From Glycine soja (Eukaryota > Streptophyta > Magnoliopsida > Fabales > Fabaceae), in the NCBI RefSeq assembly GCF_004193775.1, contig NC_041002.1, positions 35,809,112-35,873,111 on the forward strand: a stretch of 64,000 nt of DNA, in the 5' to 3' direction. A model generated the notes under the pieces. The model did not search any database. It saw only the letters and a list, made by a program, of their open reading frames with translations, and had not been told where the DNA came from. Shown here one piece after another: positions 13,483 through 25,879 of the stretch (the stretch's first letter is position 1; each line of letters starts with the position of its first letter). The translations under genes and the position numbers were made by a program.

Positions 13483-14849
13483 CATGGTTTTCTCAACAAC
13501 GATCATGGAGGCATACTTGGAGATGACATGTGAGTTGCAAATTGTATCCGCCTTCTCTTTTTGGTCCTTCTTGGCTTGCGACATCTTTCAATCTTCTGCA
13601 ATTTATATTTACTTTGGGTACTCCCCTAAAGCGTGCAGCAAGGGGCATGCATTTTAAGTTACATTCCTTTCCTTTAAATGCCATATCAAGCTACTCATAA
13701 ATCATTTTGCCATGTGCATTTTTGTTTTTTTGCCTTTGTTGATGCACTATCTGATTTTGTCTCTTTTCAGCATTTAATAATTAGGCTCTTTTTGTTCTCT
13801 TAGTCAAAAGTTGAGAAACAAAGTGAACAATTAGTTAACAAAGGAAAATAGGAATGCAGCAAGGATGCCTCATACATATGCATATCAGATTTTCTGCAAC
13901 TTCAAAGGACATGGCTTTTTTTGGAGTAAACAAGTTTGTGCATTCCGTCGGTTCTCTTCTAAGGTTTAAAAGCCACAATTCATTCGTTCTCTTATGACAA
14001 TTTTCCTATTTATTGTAGAAAGAATAACCTAACATTGAGTCATGCCTAATTTAAGAGGAAAAAGTATATAATCTTATATTTAAGATTTTATATTAGAAAA
14101 CCTTTTTTCTTTTGGTACTTGAGATTCAACATTTTTACCCCTAAAATTTCAATTTTTTTGCAACAAGCAAAAAAAAAACTGAAATAAATTTACGGGTACT
14201 TGAGATTCAACATTTTTACCCTTAAATCTCATTTTTTTTAAAGCAAGAGTAGTGTTGTTTTCATGTATGCGTTCTTACATGCATGTTAGTTTTTCATTTT
14301 GTTTGTGTTGGACGAGGTTTGGCTTCTCTTCCGGTGCTGTTTTCATGCATCCTTTCTTACATGCATGTTAGTTTATCGTTTTTCTCTGTTCATGGTACTT
14401 TTGCTGTTCTGTTTTTTAATGGTAGCTTTGCTGTTGTATTTTCTTTTATCTTTGTTCAGTGGGGCAAAAAAAATGAAGTTTAGAGCAAACACATGTCTTC
14501 TTTGTACTCTTTCTTAATTTTTGTTATTTTTTTGTTTTGATTAATTATTATTATTATTATTTGTCTTTCTTCTTTGCGATTCCGCTTCTTTGCTTTGGCT
14601 TTCTTCTGCATCATTTTTGTGTAACCCAACAATATTATTTTTATTGAATTAATGAGAAGGTGTACGGGTTCAATGTAATTTGGTTACGTGAAAAGTGTTG
14701 TTTACATGTTTTGTTGCTGAGAACAGTTTAATTGTAGAGAGGGAGCAACCATACCTCGAGAAGGTTTAGAAGGGTGCAAGCGAAACACAGAGCAATGAAC
14801 AATATCAATGATTATGCAGAATCCCTCTTTCAGGTTCATGATGCCTTTT

Positions 14850-14965
14850 CTCTATTATTATTATTATTATTATTATCATCAACATCATCATGATTATTAT
14901 TATTATTATTATTATTATTATCATTATCATCAACATCATTATTATTATTATTATTATTATTATTT
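14850..14965. repeat. (TTA)n / (CAT)n compound microsatellite
   Basis: Interrupted TTA repeats with CATCAACATCATCATGA interruptions occur twice. The Tyr- or Asn-rich frames on the two strands are by-products of this repeat. Confidence 0.9.
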
Positions 14966-15429
14966 GTCTTTCTTCTCTGTGATTGCGCTTCTTTACTGTG
15001 GCTTTCTTCTACATCATTTTTGTCTCGAACGTTTGTGGTGGAACACATTTTTCAGTAACAGGATTACTTATATTGGTTGTGATATGTGTAATGTTCTTGA
15101 AAAAATGATCATTTTTGTCTTTAGGGCTCGAGTTTTATGGATAAGTTTTGTGAATATGAATAACTTTTTACTATTTTGTGTGTTGCTGTTAACTTTGAGA
15201 ATGCATATTAATTTTGAATGATTAGTATATTTACATGGTACAAGGATAAACTGCTTGCTTCAATTTATTTATTATTTAGGGCCTTTATCTTTTTTGAGAA
15301 TGCTTCTATGTTTTGTCCACTTATACATTGTTTATTTTTTTAATGAGTTTCCCTCTATGTTTCTATTATTCCATTGTGATGAGTGGGGAATTGTTGCAGA
15401 TGTGCTCAGAAAATGGTGCGGGACCATAA

Positions 15430-15597
15430 AGAGATGAGCTTGATTTTGAGTTTTTGGGGAACAAAACAAGAGAGCCTTATTTGATTCAGACTAATGTATA
15501 CAAGAATGGAACTCGTGGGCATAAGATGAGGCACATGCTTTGGTTTGACCCCACAGAGGACTACCACACCTATTCCATTCAGCAAGAATTAGAATGA
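15430..15597 (+). pseudogene. Captured xyloglucan endotransglucosylase/hydrolase (XTH) exon
   Basis: One frame reads D-E-L-D-F-E-F-L-G-N, the catalytic motif of glycoside hydrolase family 16 XTH enzymes (Glu nucleophile and acid/base plus the N-glycosylation Asn). It continues with E-P-Y-L-I-Q-T-N-V-Y-K-N-G and then M-R-H-M-L-W-F-D-P-T-E-D-Y-H-T-Y-S-I, all diagnostic of the family. XTHs cut and rejoin cell-wall xyloglucan. The His normally before DELDFE is Arg here and a stop lies just upstream. The match ends at T-Y-S-I, after which the frame closes with TGA at 15595. Only about 55 of roughly 280 residues are present, so this is Helitron cargo and not a gene. Confidence 0.75.
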
Positions 15598-16599
15598 GAT
15601 CATGTTAAAGAGACATTTGCTTAGTTGATTCTAACTAATTAACTGCTATATAATTTTAATTTTAGGAGTTATTTGCTGCTAGCTAGGGGACTTATTAGAG
15701 AATAATTGAACATGAATATGTCATTTGAACCTTATGATCAAAATTGAAATATCTTGATTATTTTCTCAATAGAAGCATGATCTGAAATGTGATTGTTATT
15801 TTAACTTTATGGTTGAAACACATTTTGCTAGCATCTTATACTACACCTTTGAATAGTTATTCAATAGCCCAAAAGGAATTACAAATCTGTTATAGCAATA
15901 AAATTAACACTAAAATTTGATTATACTACAAATTATATATAATCCTATAGCGCTGATAAAAAAAACTATATAATCTTATAGCAGAATTATTTGCTTTGCG
16001 GGGTTACTTCTCTTTATTTCTATCTTTAAACATGAGTAACCAACAAGTTGATTGGAAATGGATAGAAATGCAACTATTTTCAAACAGGAGAGATGTAATT
16101 AGGATTCTATTATAGTTGCTATTAAATCTAGAGCTTGGAATTGGATATCAACTTTCGGGAAAGGACTAGAAATTTCTTTGTATTTGTGGCACTTGGATCC
16201 TACACATTACATCAAGTTTCTGTCATAAGATTATTCATAATAATAGTCATAAAGCATTAATATTTTCAACTTTAACATTATTCCACGCACATGATCCTTT
16301 GGTTACAAGGAAAATATTCAATGTATACTTTAAAAAACCAATAGATGTATATAAAAATAAATAAATAAAAACATGAAATAAGAGTAAAATAGTGATGAAT
16401 TTACCATAATGAGTGCTGGTGCTAGTGCCACTGACTAAGGTATCAACCTTGGATCTTGAAGAAATGTAGCTCCCAATGAACTTCAACCTAACCCAACACC
16501 CAGCCTCAGGCGCACCCCCTTCATCCCCCTTCTTCTTCTTCTTCCTCCCCTTTGATTTACACACATCCCAAGATTCCACCACCTTGTCATTCTCTGAAA

Positions 16600-16643
<44 letters not shown>

Positions 16644-17033
16644 GTGTTGTTGATTTAACTTTAGTAAGTGTGTTTATTTTTTATCTTATTAACTTTTCAA
16701 CTTATTATATATCCTTTTTGATGTTTTATTTTTTAAATCACCTTTTTCTTTTTCAGTTAATTAATAATGTTTCTATTTTTATCTTGCTGATTGCTTCTTG
16801 CATTTTTATTTACATAATATATATTTCTGATTTTCTGTGTATTTTAATTATTTCTCTTTATATTTATGGGTGAAAACAAATTATACTCTGAATATCTTAT
16901 TTATTGTAATTGAAAATACTCTACCAACTTTAATGTTGAGATTCACTCGGGAGACAAATCAAGTCGGTAGTGCAATAAAAATTAGAAATTTTCCTTACTT
17001 TCTCTTTTTGTATTTAATTAATTAATTAATTAA

Positions 17034-17105
<72 letters not shown>

Positions 17106-17483
17106 GCGTTGTTGATTTAACTTTAGCAAGTGTGTTTATTTTTTATCTTATTAACTTTTCAACTTATTATATATCCTTTTTGATGTTTTATTTTTTAAAT
17201 CACCTTTTTCTTTTTTAGTTAATTAATAATGTTTCTATTTTTATCTTGCTGATTGCTTCCTGCATTTTTATTTACATAATATATTTTTGATTTTTCTGTG
17301 TATTTTAATTATTTCTTTTTATATTTATGGGTGAAAACAAATTATACTCTGAATTTCTTATTTATTGTAATTGAAAATACTCTACCAACTTTAATGCTGA
17401 GATTCACACGGGACAAATCACGTCGGTAGTGCAATGAAAATTAGAAATTTTCCTTACTTTCTCTTTTTGTATTTAATTAATTA

Positions 17484-17537
<54 letters not shown>

Positions 17538-17575
17538 CATGTGTTGTTGATTTAACTTTAGCAAGTGTAGTGTGC
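16600..17575 (+). repeat. Helitron internal tandem repeat 2 with (TTA)n spacers
   Basis: A block of about 400 bp starting GTTGTTGATTTAACTTTAG (16646) recurs at 17107, and its first 30 bases recur at 17542. The copies are separated by (TTA)n runs at about 16601-16643, 17038-17105 and 17486-17538. Copies differ by few bases. Confidence 0.85.
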
Positions 17576-17861
17576 TACGATTGACAGGGTAGTGTGCTTA
17601 TTAGATAAAAGCATTCTGAGTGCACATGCTCTGATGCGTTTGTTTTTCATCTTTTCTAGACTCTAGAATGTCATGTCTCTTGATAATTGAGATTATCTAA
17701 TTTTGAATTTTGTCATTAAGTTAGGCCATTTTTTTATATAATCTTGGACTGCTTTGATCGTTCAACTTCTTTGTAAGGAAAGAAAAGAAGAATAGTTTCA
17801 AATAGGTAGGTTTCCTGTTTTCGGGATTTATTGTTCTTTATTATTATCATCATCATCATCA

Positions 17862-17901
<40 letters not shown>

Positions 17902-19503
17902 GTCATGTTTTAGGAAATTGGAGGATCTGATGGCTCCAGCCGTTGAGGCTCTAACCTTCTCTCATACTTACTGTTTGCTGCTAGCTTTAATTCAATTTAG
18001 TTGTCCACCATTTTTTCCTGAATTATTTAAATTCTACCCATCTTAATTTTTTGCTTAATATTTTTTAAGCATTTAATTTAAACCTGATTCTTGCCGAGTT
18101 TTAGTTGGTGATATCTAATTATGGTACCATTGACAGGGTAGTGTGCTTATTGGATAAAAGCATTATGAGTGCACATGCTCTAATGCATTTATTTTTCATC
18201 TTTTCTATACTCTAGAATGTCATGTCTCTTGATAATTGAGATTATCTAATTTTGAGTTTTTTCATTAAAATAGGCCATTTTTATTATATAATCTTGGACT
18301 GCTTTTGTCGTTCAACTTCTTTGAAGGGAAAGAAAAGAAGAATACCCTAATTGTATTTTCTTATGTATATATTGAAATTAATTTCATAGCATCTATTCAA
18401 GCACTGTTGTTGGTACCCTTATTGTATTGGTACCCTTATTGTATTAATTTATATATTGAAATTAATTTAATTTACTCTTAAATATGTGAGTCTTCCCCAA
18501 TGGCTGAGGAATCTAGCACTCAAGCAAGTATTTCAAGAATAATCATGCTGACTGAGGCTTTGTTTGAGGTTTTAACCTTCTCTCATGCTTATTGTTTGCT
18601 GCTAGCTTTAATTCAATTTAGTTGTCCACCATTTTCCCCTGCATTATTTAAATTCTACCCATCTTAATTCTTTGCTTTATATTTTTTAAGCATTTAATTT
18701 AAACCTGATTCTTGCTCAGTTTCAGTTGGTGATATCTGATTATGCTACGATTGACAGGGTAGTGTGCTTATTAGATAAAAGCATTCTAAGTGCACATGCT
18801 CTGATGCATTTGTTTTTCATCTTTTCTAGACTCTAGAATGTCATGTCTCATGATAATTGAGATTATCTAATTTTGAATTTTGTCATTAAGTTAGGCCATT
18901 TTTTTATATAATCTTGGACTGCTTTGGTCGTTCAACTTCTTTGTAAGGAAAGAAAAGAAGAATAGTTTCAAATAAGTAGGTATCCTGTTTTCGGGATTTA
19001 TTGTTCTTTATTATTATTATTAAGTCATGTTTTAGGAAATTGCAGGATCTGATGGTGCAACTTCCCCAGCTGTTGAGGCTTTAACCTTCTCTCATACTTA
19101 CTATTTGCTGCTAGCTTTAATTCAATTTAGCTGTCCACCATTTTTTCCTGCATTATTTAAATTCTACTCATCTTAATTTTTTGCTTAATATTTTTTAAGC
19201 ATTTAATTTAAACCTGATTCTTGCCGAGTTTCAGTTGGTGATATCTGATTATGCTACGATTGACAGGGTAGTGTGCTTATTAGATAAAAGCATTATGAGT
19301 GCACATGCTCTGATGCATTTATTTTTCATCTTTTCTAGATTCTAGAATGTCATGTCTTGTGATAATTGAGATTATCTAATTTTGAATTTTGTCATTAAGT
19401 TAGACCATTTTTTTTTATATAATCTTAGACTGCTTTGGTCGTTCAACTTCTTTGTAAGGAAAGAAAAGAAGAATACCCTAATTGTATTTTTTTCTCTTAT
19501 GTA

Positions 19504-19554
<51 letters not shown>

Positions 19555-19610
19555 GTCATGTTTTAGGGAAAGAAAAGAAGACCCCAAATTAAATTAGCAA
19601 ATTTTAATGT
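17565..19610 (+). repeat. Helitron internal tandem repeat 3 (0.5-0.6 kb unit)
   Basis: The block TTGACAGGGTAGTGTGCTTATT begins near 17580, 18130, 18756 and 19259. Each copy continues through GTGCACATGCTCTGATGC, CTAGAATGTCATGTCT and an AAGGAAAGAAAAGAAGAAT block. Most copies also carry a CTAACCTTCTCTCATACTTA block and a (TTA)n run of variable length (17839-17901, 19008-19020, 19503-19553). Confidence 0.85.
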
Positions 19611-19691
19611 CTAATGAAATTTGACTCCATTTCAGAAAATGAAAATCTATACTGTTTGCAATTGAACCTTATATAGTTGAATTCTGCTATT

Positions 19692-19847
19692 GGTGGAAAA
19701 GGTGTTGTCCAACCATGGTACGATTTTCTTGAAGAAATGGATTTTGATGATGGAGATGAAATCTCTATTTACTATAGGTATTATGAAAAAATTTGGGATA
19801 TCATAATTAGGAGGGAGGAGGATTGGGAGGATACTAACAACAACTAG
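19692..19847 (+). pseudogene. Captured exon, B3-like DNA-binding protein?
   Basis: An open frame without its own ATG reads ... V-V-Q-P-W-Y-D-F-L-E-E-M-D-F-D-D-G-D-E-I-S-I-Y-Y-R-Y-Y-E-K-I-W-D-I-I-I and ends at TAG 19845. The G-D-E-(I/V)-S-F-Y-Y-R core resembles the end of some plant B3-like proteins. The resemblance is from memory of family style only. It is cargo near the Helitron 3' end. Confidence 0.3.
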
Positions 19848-20005
19848 ACTACCTTTAGTTCCAACAAACTCTGTTAATGTTTACTTATCCTATTTTGCTG
19901 TTAATCAACTTTGTTCTCAATCAACATTTTGTTGTTAATCTCCATTTTCCTGTTAATCAACTTTATTATTTTGGTGTCCATCAACATTTAGAAAACGCTT
20001 ACCAA

Positions 20006-20038
20006 GCAACCCGTGCATGTGCACGGGTTGCATACTAG
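20006..20038 (+). other. Helitron 3' hairpin and CTAG terminus
   Basis: GCAACCCGTGCA pairs perfectly with TGCACGGGTTGC (12 bp, 2-base loop), then ATA and CTAG, followed by T. This is the transposition end signal of Helitrons. Confidence 0.9.
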
Positions 20039-20990
20039 TTATATAAAAAAATTCAATCCATCCTAAGTGTTATGAGAGTGTTAACTAATGAGTATATGGA
20101 TATTTAAATCTGATTGCTTAATCGTGCCTTTTCTCTCTTTTTACCAAAAATCCTTCAAAATAACATAGATCGAGAAAATAATGATGATGATGACCCACCT
20201 TTTTATCAGAAAAAAAATGCACATTCTTCATCCACCTTAGGATTTATAATCTTTTTAATTCTTAATTTTTTTTAAAAAATTAGTTTTAGTTTCTAAACTT
20301 TTTTACCTATTTAGTCTTACTATTTTTTTTTCTTATTTCTAGCTTCTTAACTTTTTTTTCTATTTTACTTCTGGTCCCTTTAAAAAAAACTAAAACTAAG
20401 GATGGAAAAATCATTAAGAGATTAAAAACAAAACTAAAAAATTTAGAAACTAAAATCGGAAATCTTAAAAGGTTTAGGTACTATAAAAATAAGAAACCTT
20501 CGCCTTATTGTCAGTTCTCCTTATGGTTTTCTGTTTTATAGAAATTTTCTCAAATCATTAGAGCCTATATTTGGGTGTATTCACTTTATTAGGTTGAAGT
20601 CCATTTCCATTCAACATAGGTTGAATAGATTGACCCAAATCAAAATCTGCACTTATGTGTTATTTTCACAACTACTTTTACTTAGAGACAAATCATGTTT
20701 GAGATACAATGAGATCTTGTTCTAAAATATTCCAACCTTTCATTAAAACACTTTGGTGCTAAGGAGCTTTCCCATCCTGTGAAGACAGTTGAGTGTGTTT
20801 ATGGAATATGCAATTTGGTTTCTATCATATGTTTGTGACTTGTTGCATTCTGTATATGCCTATAAATATCTCACATTCTTTTAGTAGTTGTTACTCTATT
20901 ACAACACCAATTGATTTTGTCATATCCTAATTTCGTTCGGGGACTATCATTTGCTAAAGTTTTGATTCTTGTTAGCCGAATTGAGCTGCT
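20039..20990. other. Intergenic DNA next to the Helitron
   Basis: The first 80 bases resemble 11421-11470 on the other side of the Helitron. A TATA-like gcctataaatatctc lies at about 20858, as in LTR promoters, but I cannot delimit an element. No gene is seen. Confidence 0.4.
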
Positions 20991-22215
20991 TGACACCAGT
21001 TGCCACGCAATACGAAAGGTTTTTCGATGTTTCGGTAAGGAATGCAGAAAAATACCCAAAAGGGAGGGCAAAAGGGTCATTCGGAAGCTTTTTCTGACCC
21101 TGGCTTGCCCATGCTAGTCTCTGGCTCGCCTGGGCCACCAAATAACTTCATGGTGAAGTAACTAGCTCGCCTGGGCGAGCAAGGTTGCTTCAAAATGAAG
21201 TAACAGCTCGCCTGGACGAGTTGTCATGACCCCAAATGCTTTGTTTTGCTATAAATAAGCGTGAAGGGGGACTGAGAGAGAGGTTCAGAGGTCCATAGGT
21301 GAAGGATTGGAGAAAAAGAAGAGAAAAGAAGAAGGAAGAAGAGAAAAAGAAGCTAAATCACCGTTGAATCGCAACTGCAATCAATTTCTACATCGTTCTT
21401 CGGTCGTTCTTCGTTCTTCATCTGGTTAGTGTTTGCCTTTAAGGATTTGAACATGATTCATGGACCCTTAGGGGTCCTCTCTATTGTTTTGTGCATCTTT
21501 ATCTCTGTCTCCTATCATTGGTGATCGCTTTTCTTTTGTAAAGTGAGTTTTAACCGATCGTTAGTGCGGCAATTTATCTTTAAAAAAAAGAAGAAGATTG
21601 AAGGTTAATAAACAAAAAAAACCAAAATAAAACCAACTCATAAACTTCTTCATTTCAAAAAAAATCAAAAGATCGTTTCAAGGTCCAACGCCTTAACGAT
21701 TCTCTCCGCTTTTCGAATAAGTTTAAAATATCGTTTCAAGGTCCAAGCCTTAAATGAATTTTGTTCGTAATTAAAATCAATCTTTCAAAAAACTTAAAAT
21801 CAATGTAACACACAAACTTTCAGACTTAAAGAACTATGTAGGTCTGAATTCCTCATCACACCTGAGGATATGTAGGAGCGAGGACAATACCCTTGTCGAT
21901 CCCAAAAAGTAAAAAAACATAAAAAGAAATAATAATAATAATAAACATAAAAAGGGAAAATACATAATTTTGAAGTCATGTTTTGCACACTCGATTAGAG
22001 GCCGCCGTCCCATGTGACGAGCGCGTGGGGTGTTAATACCTTCCCCATGCGTAAACAACTCCCGAACCCTCATTTTCAAAATTCGTAGACCTTGGTCTTT
22101 TTGGTTTTTCTAACGTTTTCTTCGAATAAACGTTGGTGGCGACTCAGCTCATTTTCTCTCTTGGAGACAAACGGATTGGCCTTTTTACACACCCGCCGAA
22201 GGATAGGTTGCGACA
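20991..22215 (+). repeat. Gypsy-type LTR remnant
   Basis: Begins TGACACCAGTTGCC and ends GGTTGCGACA. It contains repeated CTCGCCTGGGCGAGC palindromes (about 21125-21215), a TATA-like ctataaataagcg (about 21250) and the block GGTGGCGACTC (22135-22145), which resembles the primer/leader region of Ogre/Tat-type gypsy elements. No target duplication is found and no gag follows, so it may be a solo LTR or an LTR plus leader. The short frames here carry no domain. Confidence 0.45.
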
Positions 22216-22772
22216 GATTTAAGTGCCAGTGCACCTTTTGTTGGTATGCACTTCTGCGCTACATTGCTTGCAACCGCTAGAAAGAAGCAACACTTGCACA
22301 CAAGTAATTAAGAGTCTAATTATATAGATAAAGCAGTATTAGGAATAGTTTTTTTTATAATGTTTATTTGGCCGCATTGTAAAAGCATTTAAGTGTGCTT
22401 TGCTAAAGATACTCTTAACCTATATTTTTTTTACCTTATATATTTTAATAAGTTTCACGGGTGTAAAGTTTAGTAGAATAAAATAAACTATAAGTCTCAT
22501 ATATGAAGTTTTTGTTACTTAAGTATTTAATTAGATTATTTATCAAAATTCAGTTAATATATATTTTTATTCTGAAATGAGACTTAATATATAACATTAA
22601 CATAAAGGTTACATAATGAGAGGAAAAAAAACCAAAATTGATCTAGTATTTAGAGCTGAAAAAGAAGAAGAAGAAGAAGAAACCCTTAAGCCTTTTATAA
22701 CTTTTTCTCGGTCTAAAATATGACTCTTTTTATCCACAAAATAAAGTTTTCTTTTTTGTCATCAAACACAAC
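22216..22772. other. Intergenic DNA
   Basis: AT-rich, with a short (GAA)n at about 22662-22681. Nothing else is recognised. Confidence 0.6.
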
Positions 22773-22850
22773 AGGTTGTTGTTGCTAGTGCAGCCAGCAA
22801 AAAAATTTAATTTTGAAAATGCCCTTATTTCTTTCTTCTTCCCTTTAAGT
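22773..22850 (+). repeat. MULE copy A left terminal region
   Basis: GGTTGTTGTTGCTAGTGCAG and CCAGCAA, then GAAAATGCC, match the start of copy B (41103-41155) and, inverted, the right end of copy A. Confidence 0.55.
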
Positions 22851-23055
22851 TTTTTACACAATCATTCTTTCATTTTCTCGGTCCGTTTCAACTAGTTTTT
22901 TCATTGTCATGAGAGGTGCATTGTGCCACTTTGGTCAAGGTGATAGTGTTAGGGAGTTACGCCGGTGGTGGTTGTTGCGGTGGTTACTTTGGCTATTAAA
23001 GGAGATACTTTAGAGATACGTTGTCGTTATTTTTTGTTGTGTATACAGATTAAAG

Positions 23056-23278
23056 AATCCGTAAGTTATAACTTACGTATTACTTAATCCATAAGTTTTA
23101 TTATAACTTACGGATTAACTAATCCATATGACTTATACGGATTACCTAATCCGTATAACTCATATGGATTAGTTAATCCGTGTGACATATACGGATTAGG
23201 TAATTCATATAAGTCATACAGATTACCTAATCCGTATAATTTATACGGATTACCAAATCCGTATAAGTCATACGGATC
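23056..23278. repeat. Array of eight tandem 23-bp palindromes
   Basis: Eight consecutive imperfect palindromes of the form AATCCGTAT-nnnnn-ATACGGATT are separated by 4-base spacers (ACCT, AGTT, AGGT and so on), a period of about 27-28 bp. They lie just inside the left terminus of MULE copy A. One to two copies recur at the matching place in copy B (about 41612-41647 and 41938), with traces at 40069 and 51436, so this is a subterminal feature of this MULE family. Confidence 0.85.
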
Positions 23279-23850
23279 TTTAATTTTTATTTAAAATTAA
23301 AAAATATTAAATTTATAATTTTTTTAAATTATAAATATGTTATTATGATTGTTAAAAAAATTAAATTAATATGTATAAAATATTTATTTGTTGATTTGTG
23401 TATTTGAAATGTAATTCATATTATTGTTTTAAATATTTTTAAATAAGTGTACATTGATAATTAATTTGTAATTACTTATTTTTATATTTTGGAAATGGTA
23501 TTAATTGTAAGACAATTTACACTTGTAATTTATGTATAATTTATTTAAGTTGTTGTGGTCTAAAATTGATTGTTTTGTGTGGTCATAATTTTATGAATTA
23601 GAATTAAGTTGATTAAAATAATTTCTTTTACTACATATGGTTTGGTTATAATTTTTTATTTATTATATGGTTATGAATTGTAAGTAGAAAAACTTTATGT
23701 TATTGGTTTTTAAAATATAGGGTTATGAAATTTAATGTTTTATAATATTATATGCAGTAAAAAATTACGTAAGGTTTTGTGTGATAGTATATGTATGGTT
23801 CAGTGGGTTGTCTGTTTGTGATGCTCAAACTTTTGAATGTGTTGTTAAGA
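23279..23850. other. AT-rich 5' region of MULE A transposase gene
   Basis: No coding signal. It lies between the palindrome array and the first transposase codons, so it presumably holds the promoter and 5' leader. No clear element is recognised. Confidence 0.4.
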
Positions 23851-24689
23851 TAGACGAAGATCAATGGATGTATGACAATATATGTAATACCCTGAAATAT
23901 CGCTAATCATAAATCGATGTTTAATTGTATTTATCGTGTTATTTGATTTTATAATTGACTTGAATGAGTTGAAGTATGGTCAAATTTAGTCATGTATGAT
24001 TTGCTTGATGTGTATGTTGAGTTATGTGGAGTTTTATTGACCTAAGTTGAAATTATGAGATTTCAAATTTCACCTAAACCTATTCAAGTAAAATCATGAT
24101 CCTGGATTCGTTAACCATTGGATCGTCTTCAAATTTTGATTGTAGGTTCCTGACATGTGTCCCCACAATATTACCGTTGAGAATATTAAAAAAACAAATT
24201 TTGACCTCTCACTTAGCACGAGTAGCGCGCTAAGCACAATTCCAACCTGAGAGGGAATTGCGCTAAGCGAGAATTGTTATGCTTAGCGCAAGAGGAATTG
24301 CGCTCAATGAGAATTGTCACACTTAGCGCCAAAAGTAGATTCTCGCTTAGCGAGATGAGCTCACTAAGCGATATCTGCAAATTATAAATATGTTTTTCAG
24401 CGTGAAATATTAACCTTATTTCTGAAATCTATACCAAATTTCCTTCAATTTGGTATATAGAACCTTGAGTTTGGACTGACGAATGTGAACGAGGGAGGTC
24501 TTTGAGCTATGCAAAGAGGAACTGGCGTAGAGCTCACGATAGGTGAGAGGATTTTATTATAATTTACTATTTTGGATACCATAGCTGGGGTCAGGGAACC
24601 TAACAATGGGGATGTATTCTTGTCCCTGTTGCATGCTGGTTTCAAGAAAAATAATGTTTTGACTAATGGGATGTGATATGTTTGTTATT

Positions 24690-25797
24690 GATAAATGACT
24701 GATCGAGGTCGTACCCGAATCAAATAAACATTAAAAATGCAGTATCTAGGAAGTGATCCTAGGTCGTCTCCCAACGAGCAATGGTCAATCAAACGTTCAT
24801 AGCAGACAGTAATAAATCAGTAATGAATTGGGGGGGTTTGTTTGTTTTTGTAAATTAAACAGCGAGAAAATTCGAATTATAGAAATAGCAGAATTAAAAC
24901 ATGTTGTTTCCCCTTGATTCACAAGAAAGTCTCTTATCCTAGGTTATGAGAATTTATCCCTAATCAGTTCAACCACTTAATCCAACCCAAAATTAAATTA
25001 CTAAGCGAAAATTAACATAAGGCTGTCATTATGTGATTAAGCAACACATACACCAATTAATCATGAATGAAACTAATCATTAAGCATGAATGTAAATTAA
25101 GCACATAGACAATTAATCAAGCACTAAGCATGCATGGATTAATAACAACAAATACAGAGTAATTGGTGAAGAGGAAAAACTGATCAGAATTCAATAGTAA
25201 TAACAAAACCTCAAAGAGAGCTGTACTTGATCCTCAAGAGAAAACAACACTGGAGACTTAGCCTTCCATTAATCAGTAGAAAACGAAATTGTAGATTGAA
25301 GCAGAAATGAAATTGCAGAAAACAAATTTTATTCTACGTGAACAGTGCGCATGAACAGTAAAAACTAGAATTCTAAAACCTTAGAATTATTCTCCTCTCC
25401 AAAAAACTCTGGTGCTGTTATATAGGTTCTCAACCCCAAAGCTTACAAATCTATTTTAAGTCCAAGCCCATAAACAAAATAAAATAAAATCTGGACAAGA
25501 TAAGATAAGATTGGATGAAATACAATCTGGACGAAATAAAATCTAGATGAAATAAAATCTGGATAAGATAAGATTTGATAAAATAAAATTGTCTGCACTC
25601 TTCAAGTCCAAGCCCAATTCCGGATTCAAGCCCAATTGCTTATAATTCTCCTGAAATTAAATTAAAAACACAAAATTAGTCAAGTAGGCCCAAATGATAA
25701 AATTGCATAATTAATTTGACAATTAAGGCTAATCAGTAATTAAAATGGTGACAAAAAAGGTTAAGAAATAGGAGAAAATAGTGAAACATCAATGACA
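24690..25797 (-). repeat. Solo LTR nested inside the solo LTR
   Basis: An insert of about 1.1 kb flanked by TTATT or TTATTG on both sides (24685-24690 and 25798-25803). On the minus strand it starts TGTCATTGATG, has a TATA-like acctatataacagcacc (about 25408-25424 on plus) and ends near GGTCGTACCTCG-type sequence, hence minus orientation. The exact terminus near 24690-24696 is uncertain. No coding sequence. Confidence 0.6.
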
Positions 25798-25879
25798 TTA
25801 TTGTTTTTATTAGACTTGTGTTGTCTGAAGACCTGGGGAGTGTGAATCTCAGGCATGAACTGTATATGTATGTATATGT

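Larger units (their letters stand above)
11473..20038 (+). mobile_element. Non-autonomous Helitron carrying gene fragments
   Basis: The 5' end reads A|TCTACTATATTATAAAAG, a typical plant Helitron start with TC. The 3' end has a 12-bp perfect hairpin (20006-20017 with 20020-20031) followed after three bases by CTAG|T, the diagnostic CTRR terminus inserted between A and T. Length is 8566 bp. No Rep/helicase gene is present, so it would depend on another element. Inside are exon pieces of unrelated genes with apparent splice sites, several families of tandem repeats and (TTA)n arrays. Capture of host exons is well known for plant Helitrons. Confidence 0.85.

Noticed and set aside
14808..15221. 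Tyr/His-rich 137-codon frame and Asn/Asp-rich opposite frame
   Set aside because: Both come from the TTA/CAT repeat inside the Helitron.
23056..23278. CRISPR-like array
   Set aside because: The unit is itself a palindrome with 4-base spacers in plant transposon DNA; no unique spacers and no cas genes.
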